DNA of 64,000 nucleotides from Rhexocercosporidium sp. MPI-PUGE-AT-0058. Its lineage: Eukaryota > Ascomycota > Leotiomycetes > Helotiales. Positions 54,125 through 64,000 of this stretch are shown piece after piece (position 1 is the stretch's first letter; the number at the start of each line of letters is the position of its first letter). Under the pieces are notes generated by a model, which worked only from the letters and a program-made list of their open reading frames with translations, made no database searches and was not told the DNA's origin. The DNA lies in assembly GCA_020746875.1 (NCBI GenBank), contig JAGTJL010000019.1, forward strand, positions 744,001 to 808,000, written 5' to 3'. Position numbers and translations under genes: made by a program.

Positions 54125-55620
54125 TCAACACAACAACAACCGCCACTTCCTCCCAAACCACCCCGCAACCCTCCAACTCCTCCTATCCCACGGCTGTCCC
54201 TCTCCCCCTTCCGCCCCCCTAACACCCACATACCCGGTCCCCACCCCACACACCCCACCGCAAACCAGCCCTCCCATCACAATATCCATCTTCAACTCCC
54301 ACGGATCGAATAAACCCATCCCTTCTCCCCTCCCCACCCCCCCGGTATCTTCTCCACTAGTAACAGGTCCACTGACGCGAACGTTCTGACGAGCCCAACT
54401 TACGCCCCGCCCTCTCAATCCCTCGAATGGTAAAAGATCCAAGTACGCGTGGTGTTTCCATAAAACTTGCTCGATCGTCGGGCGTAGATGTGGTGGGTAC
54501 TCGGCCCTTGGCTTAGGTAATGATGAGAATAATTCATGGGGTGAGGAGGAGGGGGTTATGGTTGCGTTGTAGAAGGGGGAGAGGGGGAGGTTGGTTAGGA
54601 GGGATGAGGGGGGGATGGAGAGGGCGTGGGCGTTGTGGATGAAGGCGCGGATTATGGATGTTTGGTAGGGGGTGAGGAGGTTGAGGTAGGGTGAGGGGAT
54701 TGAGGGAGGAAAGGGGTGGCGCTGGTGAGAGGTGGAGAGGGTGGTTGTTGATGTTGTTGGTTGAGGGATGAGGTCTTGGAGCGAAATGGTTCCAGCAGCG
54801 GGGATTTCTTCGATGAATGGTACCGGGCTGGCTTGGTATGTTTGAGAGCTGTAACCTGGCCCATTTGAATATAAGCTGGTGCTGGAAGGTGACGAAAATA
54901 TGAGCTGTTCTTCCGGCACAGCGTTCTGTATATCTGTATTTCGGTATGAAGGTATAGCATGAGACTCGGACTGAGGTAGACTGGGATTGACCATCGATAG
55001 GGAAGTGTCATTACCGATTGACGAAGGATCACCAAAGTCCGCAAATGGTATACCCAGAGTTCCAAACCACGGTACAGCTGTTCTTGTAACAGTCGAATCG
55101 ACATCAGAGATAAATCTAGCCGTGGACAGGGTGGCTGGGTAGATCTCAGTGGGATCTATGTCCTCTGCATCTAGCCATAACACAGATTCGGAATTCGTTG
55201 GGACTGAATCTTGCAACGAGTCCATTTGCTCCGAATCGATACCGACATCGGATTGGGAAGTGGTGTTCTCCTGCTCGGTAGACCCATGTAGAACGGTTAT
55301 GGTAGTGGGAGTCGCATCACTGGATACCTCCTCCTCGCCGCACCTCCTTTCCACATCATGAGGCTGACGAGGCTGACGAGGCCGAAGCTCATGTAACCTC
55401 ACAGGAAGCTGTTTGCTCCCTGACGAGTTCTTGGTAAGTTCTTTCTGTCTTTGACCTAAGAGGTGTTCAAGTCAGCTTGCAGGACTCTAAATGGAGTCTC
55501 ATTGGGTAAGGTCATACGGTACGCTCTCTGAGCTAATCTGTTTTGCGTCTTTCTGGAGTCTGTGAGGACTCGCTTTTTACGCTTTTCGATTTGCGGGTGA
55601 GGTTTGTTTGGTTCACTCAT
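54125..55620 (-). CDS. bZIP-like transcription factor with C-terminal DUF3425
   Basis: Exon 1 (55620-55518) and exon 2 (55455-54125) join across a 62-base intron inside the basic region, giving 477 aa. The spliced DNA-binding part reads KKRVLTDSRKTQNRLAQRAY then RQRQKELTKN (residues about 14-46), which matches the AP-1/bZIP-like basic region of fungal DUF3425 proteins. A proper heptad leucine zipper is not seen, as in many members. The middle is Ser/Thr/Pro/Gln-rich. DUF3425 at the C-terminus has LTPYQTSIIRAFIHNAHAL, WKHHAYLDLLPFEGLR and FDPWELKMDIVMGGLVC, ending PWDRRSWRVAGWFGRKW. Nuclear; target genes unknown. It is divergent from the NmrA-like gene with 572 bases between ATGs. Confidence 0.87.
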
Positions 55621-56192
55621 ATTGCTCCCCGACTTTAAATGTGGAGTCAACTGTCCTGTCTGATTGGTAAACTTTTGGGCAAAGAGCTGGAAGTTATGAA
55701 TGGGCACTTCATCGACCCGACACCGACCCCGAGATCGACATGGAGGTGTTTGGAACTTACAACTGAAAAAGATAATTGAGTGGTTGAAAATCGTAAGCCA
55801 TGCCCACACATCGTCAGTGGTGTGATGGTAAGTCTTTCTCGGGGTTGGGTTTTATCTCCGCATCGGTTGGCTTACGCCGCATAACCAATAAGATGTCCCT
55901 CGGCGAGTAAGCCAAATGTGTCGTTGACATAAAGTATCGCTTGTACTCGATTAAGCGGGATGGGGCTTGTTGCTTACTCGAATTCATCCAATAGTCGAGT
56001 GATGATCTTGGAGTGCGCAGTTTGAGGTTCACCCGACTTGGAAATTCATTTTCGTAGGGTTTGGAGTATGAGGGAATAAGGGCAATGTATAAGTACTGCT
56101 CTCGGATCAGGAAATGGAGGAATGAATTCACATCTATCCAGCTCGATTGTCAGTCTTCTCACATTTCAACATCTTCCATAAGATTCATCATC
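55621..56192. promoter_or_regulatory. Shared upstream region of the bZIP-like and NmrA-like genes
   Basis: No gene is seen in this head-to-head interval. It may serve both promoters. No defined site is claimed. Confidence 0.5.
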
Positions 56193-57260
56193 ATGTCCCC
56201 CAACAAGAAAATCATCGCCATAGTCGGCGCAACCGGGAATCAAGGCTCCTCCGTAGCTCACACATTCCTCAACCTCCCAAACTGGCATGTTCGCTGCCTA
56301 ACTCGCAACCCTACCTCCCCAGCAGCACAAAAACTAGCATCTCTCGGAGCTGAAGTCGTCCAAGCAGATCTATCCTCCCTCCCCTCTCTATCCAGCGCTT
56401 TCCAGAACGCTAACGCTATCTTCGTCAACACCGATTTCTGGGAAAAGTACCGAGACCCCAAATCCACCGCCAAAGACAGCAGTCAGGCATCCTTCGACCT
56501 GGAAGTCTCGCACGGGAAGAATGCCGCTATTGCCGCAGCCGGCGTAAGTACTCTGGAGAGGTTTGTCTATTCAGCTCTCGGGCCCATGAAGCGGGCTTCC
56601 AAGGGGAAATATCCTGATTCGCATCACTGGGAGTCCAAGAATGCTATCGTGGACTATATCGAGAGCGAGCAGGTCGAGTTGGCGAAGAAAACTTCCTTCA
56701 TCTACTTAGGAGCGTATGCTACCAATGCCTTCCTCGTCCCTAATCTCGATCCCAACACTGGGAAATACACCTTCGTCCTTCCGATGAAGCGAAATTCCAA
56801 GATACCTATCATCGATCCCGCGAAATCAACAGGTCCTTTCGTGCAAGCTCTCATCGAGACAGAGGAGCCGGGCAAGAAACTGCTGGCGTATGACAGCTAC
56901 TCGAGTATTGGCGAGCTGGTGGATCTCTGGTCGAAGGTCACGGGCAAGGAAGCTATTCTTTCTGAGGCGACGGTTGAGTTCATGCATGAGCAGTTTGGGG
57001 TCCCGATGGAGGTGCTGGGTGGTCCGGCGTTCATTGAGGAGTTTGGGTATATGGCTGGTTTGACGGGGGTTATCGAGCCGCATCAGTTGAATAAGAAGGT
57101 GGAGACGGCTTCGTTTGAGGAGTTTTTGAGGGGGAGGGATTGGGAGGAGATTTTGGGGCTGCGAAAGCTGAGATGGATGGTATTAAGAAGTGAAGACAGA
57201 AAGGAATGTAGCATCTGGGCGTCGTATTTGAGTGCGTCCAAAGCGAAGGTTTTGTTCTAG
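56193..57260 (+). CDS. NmrA-like NAD(P)-binding protein
   Basis: A single exon of 355 aa starting MSPNKKIIAIVGATGNQGSS; the ATG at 56193 directly precedes the Rossmann fold, and the upstream open frame reads like leader. The dinucleotide motif is GATGNQG (GxxGxxG), followed by RCLTRNPTSPAAQKLASLGA and EVVQADLSSLPSLSSAFQNA, typical of NmrA/HSCARG proteins. Residues FVYSALGPMKR and KYPDSHHWESKNAI are in the place of the atypical-SDR active site; the usual YxxxK is not evident, so it may be a redox sensor or an isoflavone-reductase-like enzyme. The C-terminus beyond DWEEILGLRK is a few residues longer than I would expect and may be divergent. Cytosolic or nuclear. Confidence 0.9.
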   Translation: MSPNKKIIAIVGATGNQGSSVAHTFLNLPNWHVRCLTRNPTSPAAQKLASLGAEVVQADLSSLPSLSSAFQNANAIFVNTDFWEKYRDPKSTAKDSSQASFDLEVSHGKNAAIAAAGVSTLERFVYSALGPMKRASKGKYPDSHHWESKNAIVDYIESEQVELAKKTSFIYLGAYATNAFLVPNLDPNTGKYTFVLPMKRNSKIPIIDPAKSTGPFVQALIETEEPGKKLLAYDSYSSIGELVDLWSKVTGKEAILSEATVEFMHEQFGVPMEVLGGPAFIEEFGYMAGLTGVIEPHQLNKKVETASFEEFLRGRDWEEILGLRKLRWMVLRSEDRKECSIWASYLSASKAKVLF

Positions 57261-57856
57261 ATGAGCTTGTTTGCAACTAGATTCCAAGTGACGTATCATA
57301 TACGTATCATACATTGCTGTTGCGTTGCTGTGGAACGAAGATATCGAATGCAACGAAAGGATAGGCTACGTATAGTCTAGCTGCTTGCTATATTATATAT
57401 GATCTGATTAAAGGTATAATGGAAATTTACTTCTCTGTCGGGTGACTATGACACGAAGACCGATGACCACTTGACTAGTAACATCCCATGAGTTCGAAAT
57501 TCGAAATTTGGCCACTTCGGGAAACTTTCAATAAGACGGCCAATTATGAAAATAAGCATCAAAAAGAATTTTGTACTTATCTAAATAATCAGAATATACT
57601 GACTAGATCAATTATTGCCAGTTCGCTGTTGTCGTTCGTGAATGGGCTTACTGTATGTGGTTGATAACCTCGGAAAGGCTTGGATATCTTCTGACCTCCA
57701 CCATCGTCATCCTCCTGCAGCCGCGCTAGTGCAGTCGCAGCCCCAGCCCCCGCCACCTTTGACAGGCGCTTCCCGTCCAGTCTTCCAATCGTCCAGACGT
57801 CCATCTTCTCCAACAACCATTCTCTCTCTGCCCTCACGAAAGAAATCGACCTCAAA
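57261..57856. other. Intergenic region
   Basis: AT-rich 3' flank of the NmrA-like gene, then the leader of the ML-domain gene. No coding signal. Confidence 0.5.
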
Positions 57857-58502
57857 ATGAAGTACTCACTCAGCTTAATCTCTCTACTCCTCAGCGGCCT
57901 CGTCGCTGTCGAGGGCTTATCGATCTTCGGCGACAGCCAGAAGGTGCTCGGTGGAGGAGCAGTACCTGGCGATAACCCTCTCACCTTCTGTCAAGAGACA
58001 CATGACGATGATCTCCTTACTCTGGAGAAGGTCGACCTATCCCCGAACCCACCCAAAGCGTGCGTTTCTCCTGGAGCGGTCTTGATGTGGTACAAGCTAA
58101 TCGGTCAATAGTGGCGAGCCACTCTATATCAAGGCTACTGGAACTCTGAAGCGGGACATCACTGTTGATGACAACGCCATCGTCGATATCGTTGTAAAGT
58201 ACGGGTTCATCAAGCTCCTCAGCACCCAGGCCGATCTCTGCGAACAAATCAAGAATGTCGATATGGAGTGCCCGATCAAGAAGGGTCCGATCACGATCAT
58301 GAAGGAGGTTCAGTTGCCAAAGGAGATCCCGCCCGTAAGTTGGCCATGAATGAGGCATGTCTAGGCGTTCTGTAAATATGATACTAATGCTTGTTCTTAG
58401 GGAAAATACAACGTCCACGCCAATGCCATTACCACCGATGCCGATAAGAAGGAAAAGGACCACATTACTTGCTTGGAAGCAACCGTCCAGTTCGGAGGTT
58501 AA
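57857..58502 (+). CDS. NPC2: ML-domain phosphatidylglycerol/phosphatidylinositol transfer protein (NPC2 type)
   Basis: Three exons (57857-58059, 58112-58334, 58401-58502) in agreeing phases give 175 aa. Residues 1-20 are a signal peptide (MKYSLSLISLLLSGLVAVEG). The mature part is an ML domain: NPLTFCQETHDDDLLTLEKV, PLYIKATGTLKRDI, IVVKYGFIKLLSTQADLCEQ, MECPIKKGPITIMKEVQLPK and ITCLEATVQFGG at the end. Cys residues are placed for the family disulfides (TFC, DLC, MEC, ITC). NPC2-like proteins carry sterols and phospholipids inside the vacuole or secretory path. Length and start are typical. Confidence 0.94.
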
Positions 58503-59001
58503 ACAGTACTGGGGACGGATTAGATGCGGCTGTGGAGAACATGAAGGATCGAGATGTGACGTTAATGAATGGAGCGTCTTGTTTTTATTTCGACTGCATT
58601 GCTGGTATCAGATACCTTTGGCCACGGAGTTTTCCCTTGGGAGCGCATTTGTATCTACGGCGGGTTCCATTACTTGAGTTCGAGAGAAACATATCTGGGA
58701 TTTCATGATTTGCGCATGTTCATATCGTTTTAAGTCGTAATATCAACAATATTGATGGTATCCAGGCTGCTACTTGATTCAGTCAATATCCTTTGCTAAA
58801 GCGATGCTGCTTAGAACGTGTCTCAAACGATGTGTAGACTTATCCTTTCAAGGTCCTGCAGTGACAGTTGAAGAGGCTTGTGGAAGCTGAAGGTGTATTT
58901 ATTCAGTAAACGCCCATCTCTCCTCTATCAACATAGAGCCCAATTCCCAAACCAGGCAACAATACAGACAATCATAAGCTCATATCACCCTCTACTTCTA
59001 T
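58503..59001. other. 3' flanks of convergent genes
   Basis: Between the ML-domain gene stop and the VMA7 stop. No coding signal. Confidence 0.6.
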
Positions 59002-59534
59002 TTATTCTCCAAAAAGCCTTCGTACCCGTCTCAGAACACTATCCTTCTCGGGATCATATGGGTGGTCCTTGCTAGGAATCTCGAGTAGAGCTGGGAAGGC
59101 GGCCGTATATTGATCGACTCGGTGACGAATTCGTTCAGCAATCTGTGACTTGATTAGCCACTCCATCCTATCAATCCATGGCTGACGTTCATACATGTTG
59201 GTTGATCAACAGAATTGCAATATCCTTCCTCTCAACTGTGAATCTCTCGAACGCCTCTTCAATAGCCGCATTGTCCGTCTTGCTGTCCACAACTAGGAAG
59301 TTCTTCTGCGAATCGGGTGGCTCCGTAACATGCTATACTTCCATCAGCTCCCACCCTAAGTATTGCGCATTCTGGGCAATTCATACACCAACACCTGCAA
59401 GTAGCAGTCCAGTAACAGAGTCCTGGTTGGCAGGTTAGCTAGCTATTCTGCCTGCACGGAACAAAGAAACCCACCTCGTCTCCAATCACTGCAAGGAATT
59501 GCCTATCCTTGTAGGCAGAAGCTGGAGCTGCCAT
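59002..59534 (-). CDS. VMA7: V-type proton ATPase subunit F (V1 sector)
   Basis: Four exons (59534-59475, 59422-59387, 59332-59195, 59142-59002), all phase 0, give 124 aa, the normal family length. The protein reads [20 protein letters not shown], then [32 protein letters not shown] and a helix [20 protein letters not shown]. It closes with the signature region [20 protein letters not shown] and [12 protein letters not shown]. Subunit F is part of the V1 central stalk that turns inside the catalytic hexamer at the vacuole surface. Exon 2 has only 36 bases. With VMA9 at 23 kb this is the second V-ATPase subunit of the window, though not adjacent. It is divergent from NUR1 (283 bases between ATGs). 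Confidence 0.96.
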
Positions 59535-59817
59535 ATTGTCTTTTCTTTGTCGGTATCTGGTGGATTGGATTGGACCTGGATTCCATCCAACATCAACGAC
59601 GCTGCGGGAGCTTCAACAGGGCGGCATCCCACTAGCGCTAGCGCCGCTACACCCATGCCTGCAAATAGCTGAAGCTCTCCACTTGCGACTCCAAACTTTA
59701 TCCGAATTCCGGCGCCTGTACTGTAAACAAAGGCCACTGCCCTGACCTCAGTGTCACTCGACCACCTCAAAATCCAACACCCGACCATGTGAGGAAGGAC
59801 ATCGCATACCTGCCACC

Positions 59818-61291
59818 ATGCCGAGACTTGTGCGCAGAAAGCCGACGATCCAGCGCGTCAAAGATTACCTGAATCCAGGCGACTGGTGGCTGTATGTTTG
59901 CGAGGAGTTCGAGACGGCGGACTGGGACAAGCAGTATGCTTCCCCCCTTGCTCTGGGACTGCACCTAGTTCTTCTGATTGCGAGGGCGAATACGGGATCT
60001 TCGTTGGGCAGTGGAGGGGATGATGTCTTTGGTGATGATTACTCCAGGACTGGCTGGTTGGGCTCCATCGTAAGTAAACAAACACACCCCGCCCATTAAG
60101 AGTACTTAATTGACGCTTGTACAGGCCACTTTCACAGTCTATCTTCTGACCACCTTTTCTCTTGTCAACGCTACATACACATTTAGTCGAACTCGACATT
60201 ACCGCTTATTTGAAAGCTCGATCGACGCTCCTCAAAGCACACCCTCCGCACGCCGAGTGCGTGTCGATTCTTCTCCAGTTTCTTCTTCTCCATTACGATT
60301 CCTTACGGGCATACTCGGGGATACCAGCGCAGAGTCAAGAGCATACCCAGACCCTACTCGAGATGTATGGGAAATTGCTGTGTGGGATCCCACACCTATT
60401 TGTCTCCGTTTGTTCTGTCTCTTCAGCCCAGGCCACGTCTTGGTATACTGGCTATTTCTTCCTACTGTGGCTACGGACCCTCGACCAAGCGTCACAGTCT
60501 TTACTACACTCATTTTACAAATGCTGCTATCATCGCAGCTGTTTCTCCTTTCAGCCTTCTTCTCTCAGCAGGAGAAGGACACGGCCATCATTCACAAAGA
60601 GGTCATGAGCGAGTACGACATCAAATATGTCCATCCTCGACTCAACCCACTTACACGTGATGTTGGCACGCAATATTCGGACGCTGGTACTGGTACGGAG
60701 TATGAAGGAGATGGCGATGTTGACACTTACACGCCAACTGTGCTTCTCAGACGAGGTTTCCGTACCAATCCAAATCCAAATTACGCCAAACATGTCGATC
60801 CGGATAACTCGACTGTTATATCCAGGCAATCATCACCCGCGCCAGCGTTCACTCCATCAGCATATACTTCCCGGGAACCTACACCGTTTAGTGGAATCAC
60901 ACCTCGTCCCGCCATCAGACAACCCCAGTTCCGCAAAAGCATGGGCGGAGCTGTCTCCTCAAGCACAAGCACAGGCACAGGCGATGGAGGGAGTCTTGGT
61001 GTCTATAGCCACGTGAATTCTCCTCTCAAGAAAGCTACAAGTATGTACGATATCCAGGCACGCGAACCTCCGAGAAACTCGTTCGATATGGCTAGCCGAG
61101 AAATTCAAGAGCAACGAGAGAGGAGCAAGAGCCCCGCCAAAAGGCAGAGTGATGCTCCGAGATCATTCCTACAGGGCAGAGGCCCATTCCAAGATGGCGG
61201 GGATGATCGACGGTCAAGCACTCCCGCAGGGTTGAATTGGAAACCGGGAAATGTTGACAGCCCTTACAAAAGGGGTCCGTCAAGATTCTGA
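59818..61291 (+). CDS. NUR1: Nuclear rim protein 1
   Basis: Exon 1 (59818-60069) and exon 2 (60125-61291) join in phase 0 to give 472 aa. The start MPRLVRRKPTIQRVKDYLNP and the sequences FSRTRHYRLFESSIDAPQST, PSARRVRVDSSPVSSSPLRF, DVWEIAVWDPTPICLRLFCL and FSPGHVLVYWLFLPTVATDP are characteristic of fungal Nur1. Membrane helices are seen near residues 44-55, 86-100, 190-210 and 220-245. The C-terminal third is Ser/Pro/Arg-rich and disordered (PFSGITPRPAIRQPQFRKS). In yeast Nur1 lies in the inner nuclear membrane, with Heh1/Lrs4 links, and tethers rDNA and silent chromatin to the nuclear periphery. Confidence 0.93.
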
Positions 61292-61578
61292 GTTGTATTA
61301 GGGGGATTCGGCAGCATTTACAGGCGTTCGGGTCTTGGAGTAATCCATGACAGGCATATATCATAGTAATTGATCCATTATCGTAAGCGTTCCAATTTCC
61401 GCATCCTCATTTCTTAGTATACTTCTCATTTGACATGGTAAGTGTGTGGTGCCTTCCAATTTTGCTGAAACTCGTGCCTTCCTTCTCAACCATGTTAAAC
61501 TTAACCTCCAATCCTCTACATCTTGTGCCTTTCTCTCTTCCCTCCCTTTCATCAATCAACACATTTACTACTCCAGCA
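61292..61578. other. Intergenic region and leader
   Basis: 3' flank of NUR1 and upstream region of the next gene. An upstream ATG (61492) is in frame with 61579, but the stretch is C/T-rich like a leader. Confidence 0.5.
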
Positions 61579-64000
61579 ATGTCCACAGAAGTGCAACCGT
61601 CGCAAACACCAGCTCCAATATTGCATTCCCCAACACCACCGCCTCGCTCCAGCAGCTGGCATCCATCTTCGCTCTTCCCAAAACACAAACGCAATAAGTC
61701 TCCTCCGCCAGCTGCTCTCAATACCCAAGGCGAGAAGAGGCATCGTCGTCGGTCCTCAAGTCTAGGCGAAGCATTATCAAAGTTGAAGCCAAGCAATCAC
61801 CCCGAAAGAGGAGGCACACTGCGGCTACGTAGAGAAGATGAGCAGTATTCTCTCGAGCACTTTGGCAACGCCGAGAGGACTGGCGGGCGTGCTTTTGATG
61901 TTCCAGGTTCTACCACTTTGGCGGATGACCAGCAGCACGTACTTACTAGCCTGGTGGCTGAGAGAGGTATTGACGGGAAGGGCAAAATTGGCGGTTCAAG
62001 GCATAGTTTTAAACACCCCACGCTGGCTGGCTCATCGGGATCTGCAAGCTGGAGTCTGGATCGATCTCAGCGGCAACGGGTCACTGAGTCTCTCCCGCGC
62101 GCGAGGGATCCCAGGGACTTTCCTGTTGGAAGCCCGAAGGGGCAAGTGTCGCAATCGGATTCGAGAGGTCGTGAATCACTTCTTGGACGGGAATCTGCAT
62201 CTAGGGGATTTGCCACTGCGCGCCCTTCCATCGGTTCTAGAAGAGCTTTTGATTCAACATGTGAGCGGCCAGCGACTGATACAAAACCTTCAACGAGAGT
62301 TGACAACGGAAGTTCTAGAACAGTTGGCATACCTGTGTTTAGAGGGACACATGGTCATGGAGAATATCCCAGTGGACTTGAGAGTGATGGTGGAAGTCGC
62401 CTAGGGCTGGGAGAGAGAAAGGAGACGACGGTTCACACAGTTGCAACAGAGACAACTCAACCGAGAACGGAGATGGACGATACAGGCCCAGACGGGAAGC
62501 CTGGACATGGATCTGGTCGAGGAAATGGCCTACGAAAACTTTTAGGTTCGTGGGGTAAGAAGACCAACAGAGAGCAAATGAGTGGAAGTCCAGAGACCGA
62601 CCGACTCAGGAAACCACTGCCTGCACTTCCTCAAATGGCACAAGAAGACCTTGGATTTCAGATTTCTATTCTCGGCTTCTCGGAGGAAAAACAGATTACC
62701 CCAGCACAGCAAATGTTTGAGGCGAAGAAGGTTAGGCGAGAACAAAGACGAAGCATGAAAGAGAGCGGAGACTATCTTGGAGTCCAGGGTGCGAATCCAA
62801 GAACTGGATACTGGGACGTCAGCAGTGGCAGTGAGCCAAGTCAGATGAGCGAAGAAACTAAGCGAAAACTCGATGAAGAAGCAAAAGAAGTAGCGGAAAG
62901 AAAGAGAAGGTATGAAGAAGCTGAGATGAAACATCGGGTGGAACTTGAACGTGTTCAGACTATGAGAGAGAACAAGAAGAAAATGGAGAAGAAGATGAAG
63001 CAGAGAAGACGTGGGAAGTGGCAATTGAGTGAGAATGGATGGAGTAGTGTCGCCGAGCCTGACTTGAGTCCGATCATGCAGTCAGTAGTTGGAACTCCTA
63101 TCGTTGGTAAGTCGTCAAATGGGAGCAACTTGGGTTCAACTGACAATCTTCCCCAGAACTCTCTCCTGGAGATCGTCTATTTCCGATGCCCAGCGCTGCA
63201 GATCCTACGCCTTACGTTGACCAAACTGCCATTAAAGAAAAAGATTACTTTGGTCACAGACCTGTATCATCTCCGTTGAAACATGAGCATCGATCGACTG
63301 GAGCAGCATCCATACATTCCATACCCCGGAAACCTGTTGGTTCTCCGACACGTCGACAAGACAATGTGTCATCTATTACTACCATACATTACCCCGCGAC
63401 GTCAAGCCCGATTCGACCTGCGTCTATCATTAATTCGCCAGATGACCACAAGATAGAACAGACAGGCTTAGGCATATCCATAGCAGGAGGTAATGCCTCA
63501 GCGAAATCGGTGATGCCGCCGCCGTCGACAAGATCTCCCTCTCAAAGGTTGGAGTCTTTTTTAGAGAAGGCAGCCCAAATGGAAGAGTCAGGAGACCCAC
63601 AAGAAGAAAGAGCTTCAATGATCTCATTCCAGTCAGTCTCGACGAAACAGGTCCAGATCCACCGGCCGTCGGTCCAAAACCAGAGAAATCCCAGCAGACA
63701 GGCACGAATTATCACTTGCCTGAAAGAACTACCACCGGTCATACTGAAAGATCCATTCACAGCCAGCATCCCGTCGAACTCCCCAACGAAAGAATCGTTC
63801 CAAGTGGTATGCATAAGTCCACTTCTTTTTGCCTGCGTAGAACAATGTGCTGACTTCATTCTCACAGTGGATGCCGCCCACAATAATCAGGACAGAGCCA
63901 GACCATCCACTGTCATCCACAAACATGTTCATCACCACCACTACTGGAAACGATCATCGTCAGTACCTTCCCGGTCAGCTCGACGGCCAAGACACGAACG
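61579..64000 (+). CDS. Large disordered protein with coiled coil, partial (3' end outside window)
   Basis: Exons 61579-63106, 63157-63806 and 63868 to the edge join with agreeing phases; at least 770 aa lie inside the window. It begins MSTEVQPSQTPAPILHSPTP and is rich in Ser, Pro, Arg and Gly throughout, with a basic cluster KRHRRRSSSLGEALSKLKP. After a proline motif (RLRKPLPALPQMAQEDLGFQ) there is a strongly charged coiled coil at about residues 430-500 (KRKLDEEAKEVAERKRRYEE, ENKKKMEKKMKQRRRGKWQL). Further on PSTRSPSQRLESFLEKAAQM forms another possible helix. I do not recognise the family; composition suits a cytoskeletal or signalling scaffold, but no function is assigned. The start at 61579 is preferred over 61492 and 61435. 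Confidence 0.75.

Noticed and set aside
61838..62404. 188-codon plus-strand frame in another phase
   Set aside because: It overlaps the first exon of the large disordered protein and lacks start context and splice support.

Overview
The window is nuclear DNA of a filamentous ascomycete (Pezizomycotina, probably a Leotiomycetes/Helotiales-like fungus; that rank is inference from the style of the genes). Genes are single units on both strands, interrupted by short GT-AG introns of about 45-80 bases. They include fungal-type families: NUR1 nuclear rim protein, a bZIP-like factor with DUF3425, NmrA-like protein, Set3-type PHD-SET protein, GVP36-like BAR protein and an AA8-AA12 PQQ sugar dehydrogenase. 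I rebuilt the exon structures by hand, requiring reading frame and splice phase to agree.

Layout. 1-18.4 kb is gene-poor. It holds a cut-off Ser-rich gene at the left edge, a 2-oxoglutarate/Fe(II) dioxygenase (3.65-4.72 kb), a membrane-anchored type-B carboxylesterase (10.3-12.2 kb) and two related small orphan genes (7.65-8.16 and 12.59-13.27 kb) that share a C-terminal motif. Long stretches between them show no supportable gene. 18.4-24.7 kb has a DxD glycosyltransferase-like protein, a decayed orphan gene with two nonsense codons and a frameshift, ARV1, the tiny four-exon V-ATPase subunit e (VMA9) and a 3-hydroxyisobutyrate dehydrogenase-like enzyme. 25.2-32 kb carries mitochondrial N-acetylglutamate synthase with a disturbed 5' end, a BAR-domain protein and an Atg22-like transporter.

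32.3-35.6 kb holds the most unusual arrangement. The DhaK (Dak1) and DhaL (Dak2) halves of dihydroxyacetone kinase, normally one polypeptide in fungi, are two divergent genes with a common 380-bp upstream region. A tRNA-Ile(AAU) lies at 36.3 kb. 37-46 kb has a GNAT acetyltransferase, an unknown nuclear-type protein, the AA8-AA12 dehydrogenase and ALG7 with an unusually long intron. 46.9-64 kb has the PHD-SET protein, a microsatellite-rich upstream region, the sterol delta8-delta7 isomerase (EBP), the bZIP/DUF3425 factor divergent from an NmrA-like gene, an NPC2-type ML-domain lipid transfer protein, V-ATPase subunit F (VMA7), NUR1 and a large disordered/coiled-coil protein cut by the right edge.

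Functionally most conserved genes are housekeeping: endomembrane and lipid (ARV1, EBP, NPC2, GVP36, ALG7), vacuole acidification (VMA9, VMA7, Atg22-like), chromatin and nuclear rim (Set3-like, NUR1) and amino-acid metabolism. No bacterial-type operon, CRISPR array, rRNA or intact transposon was seen.
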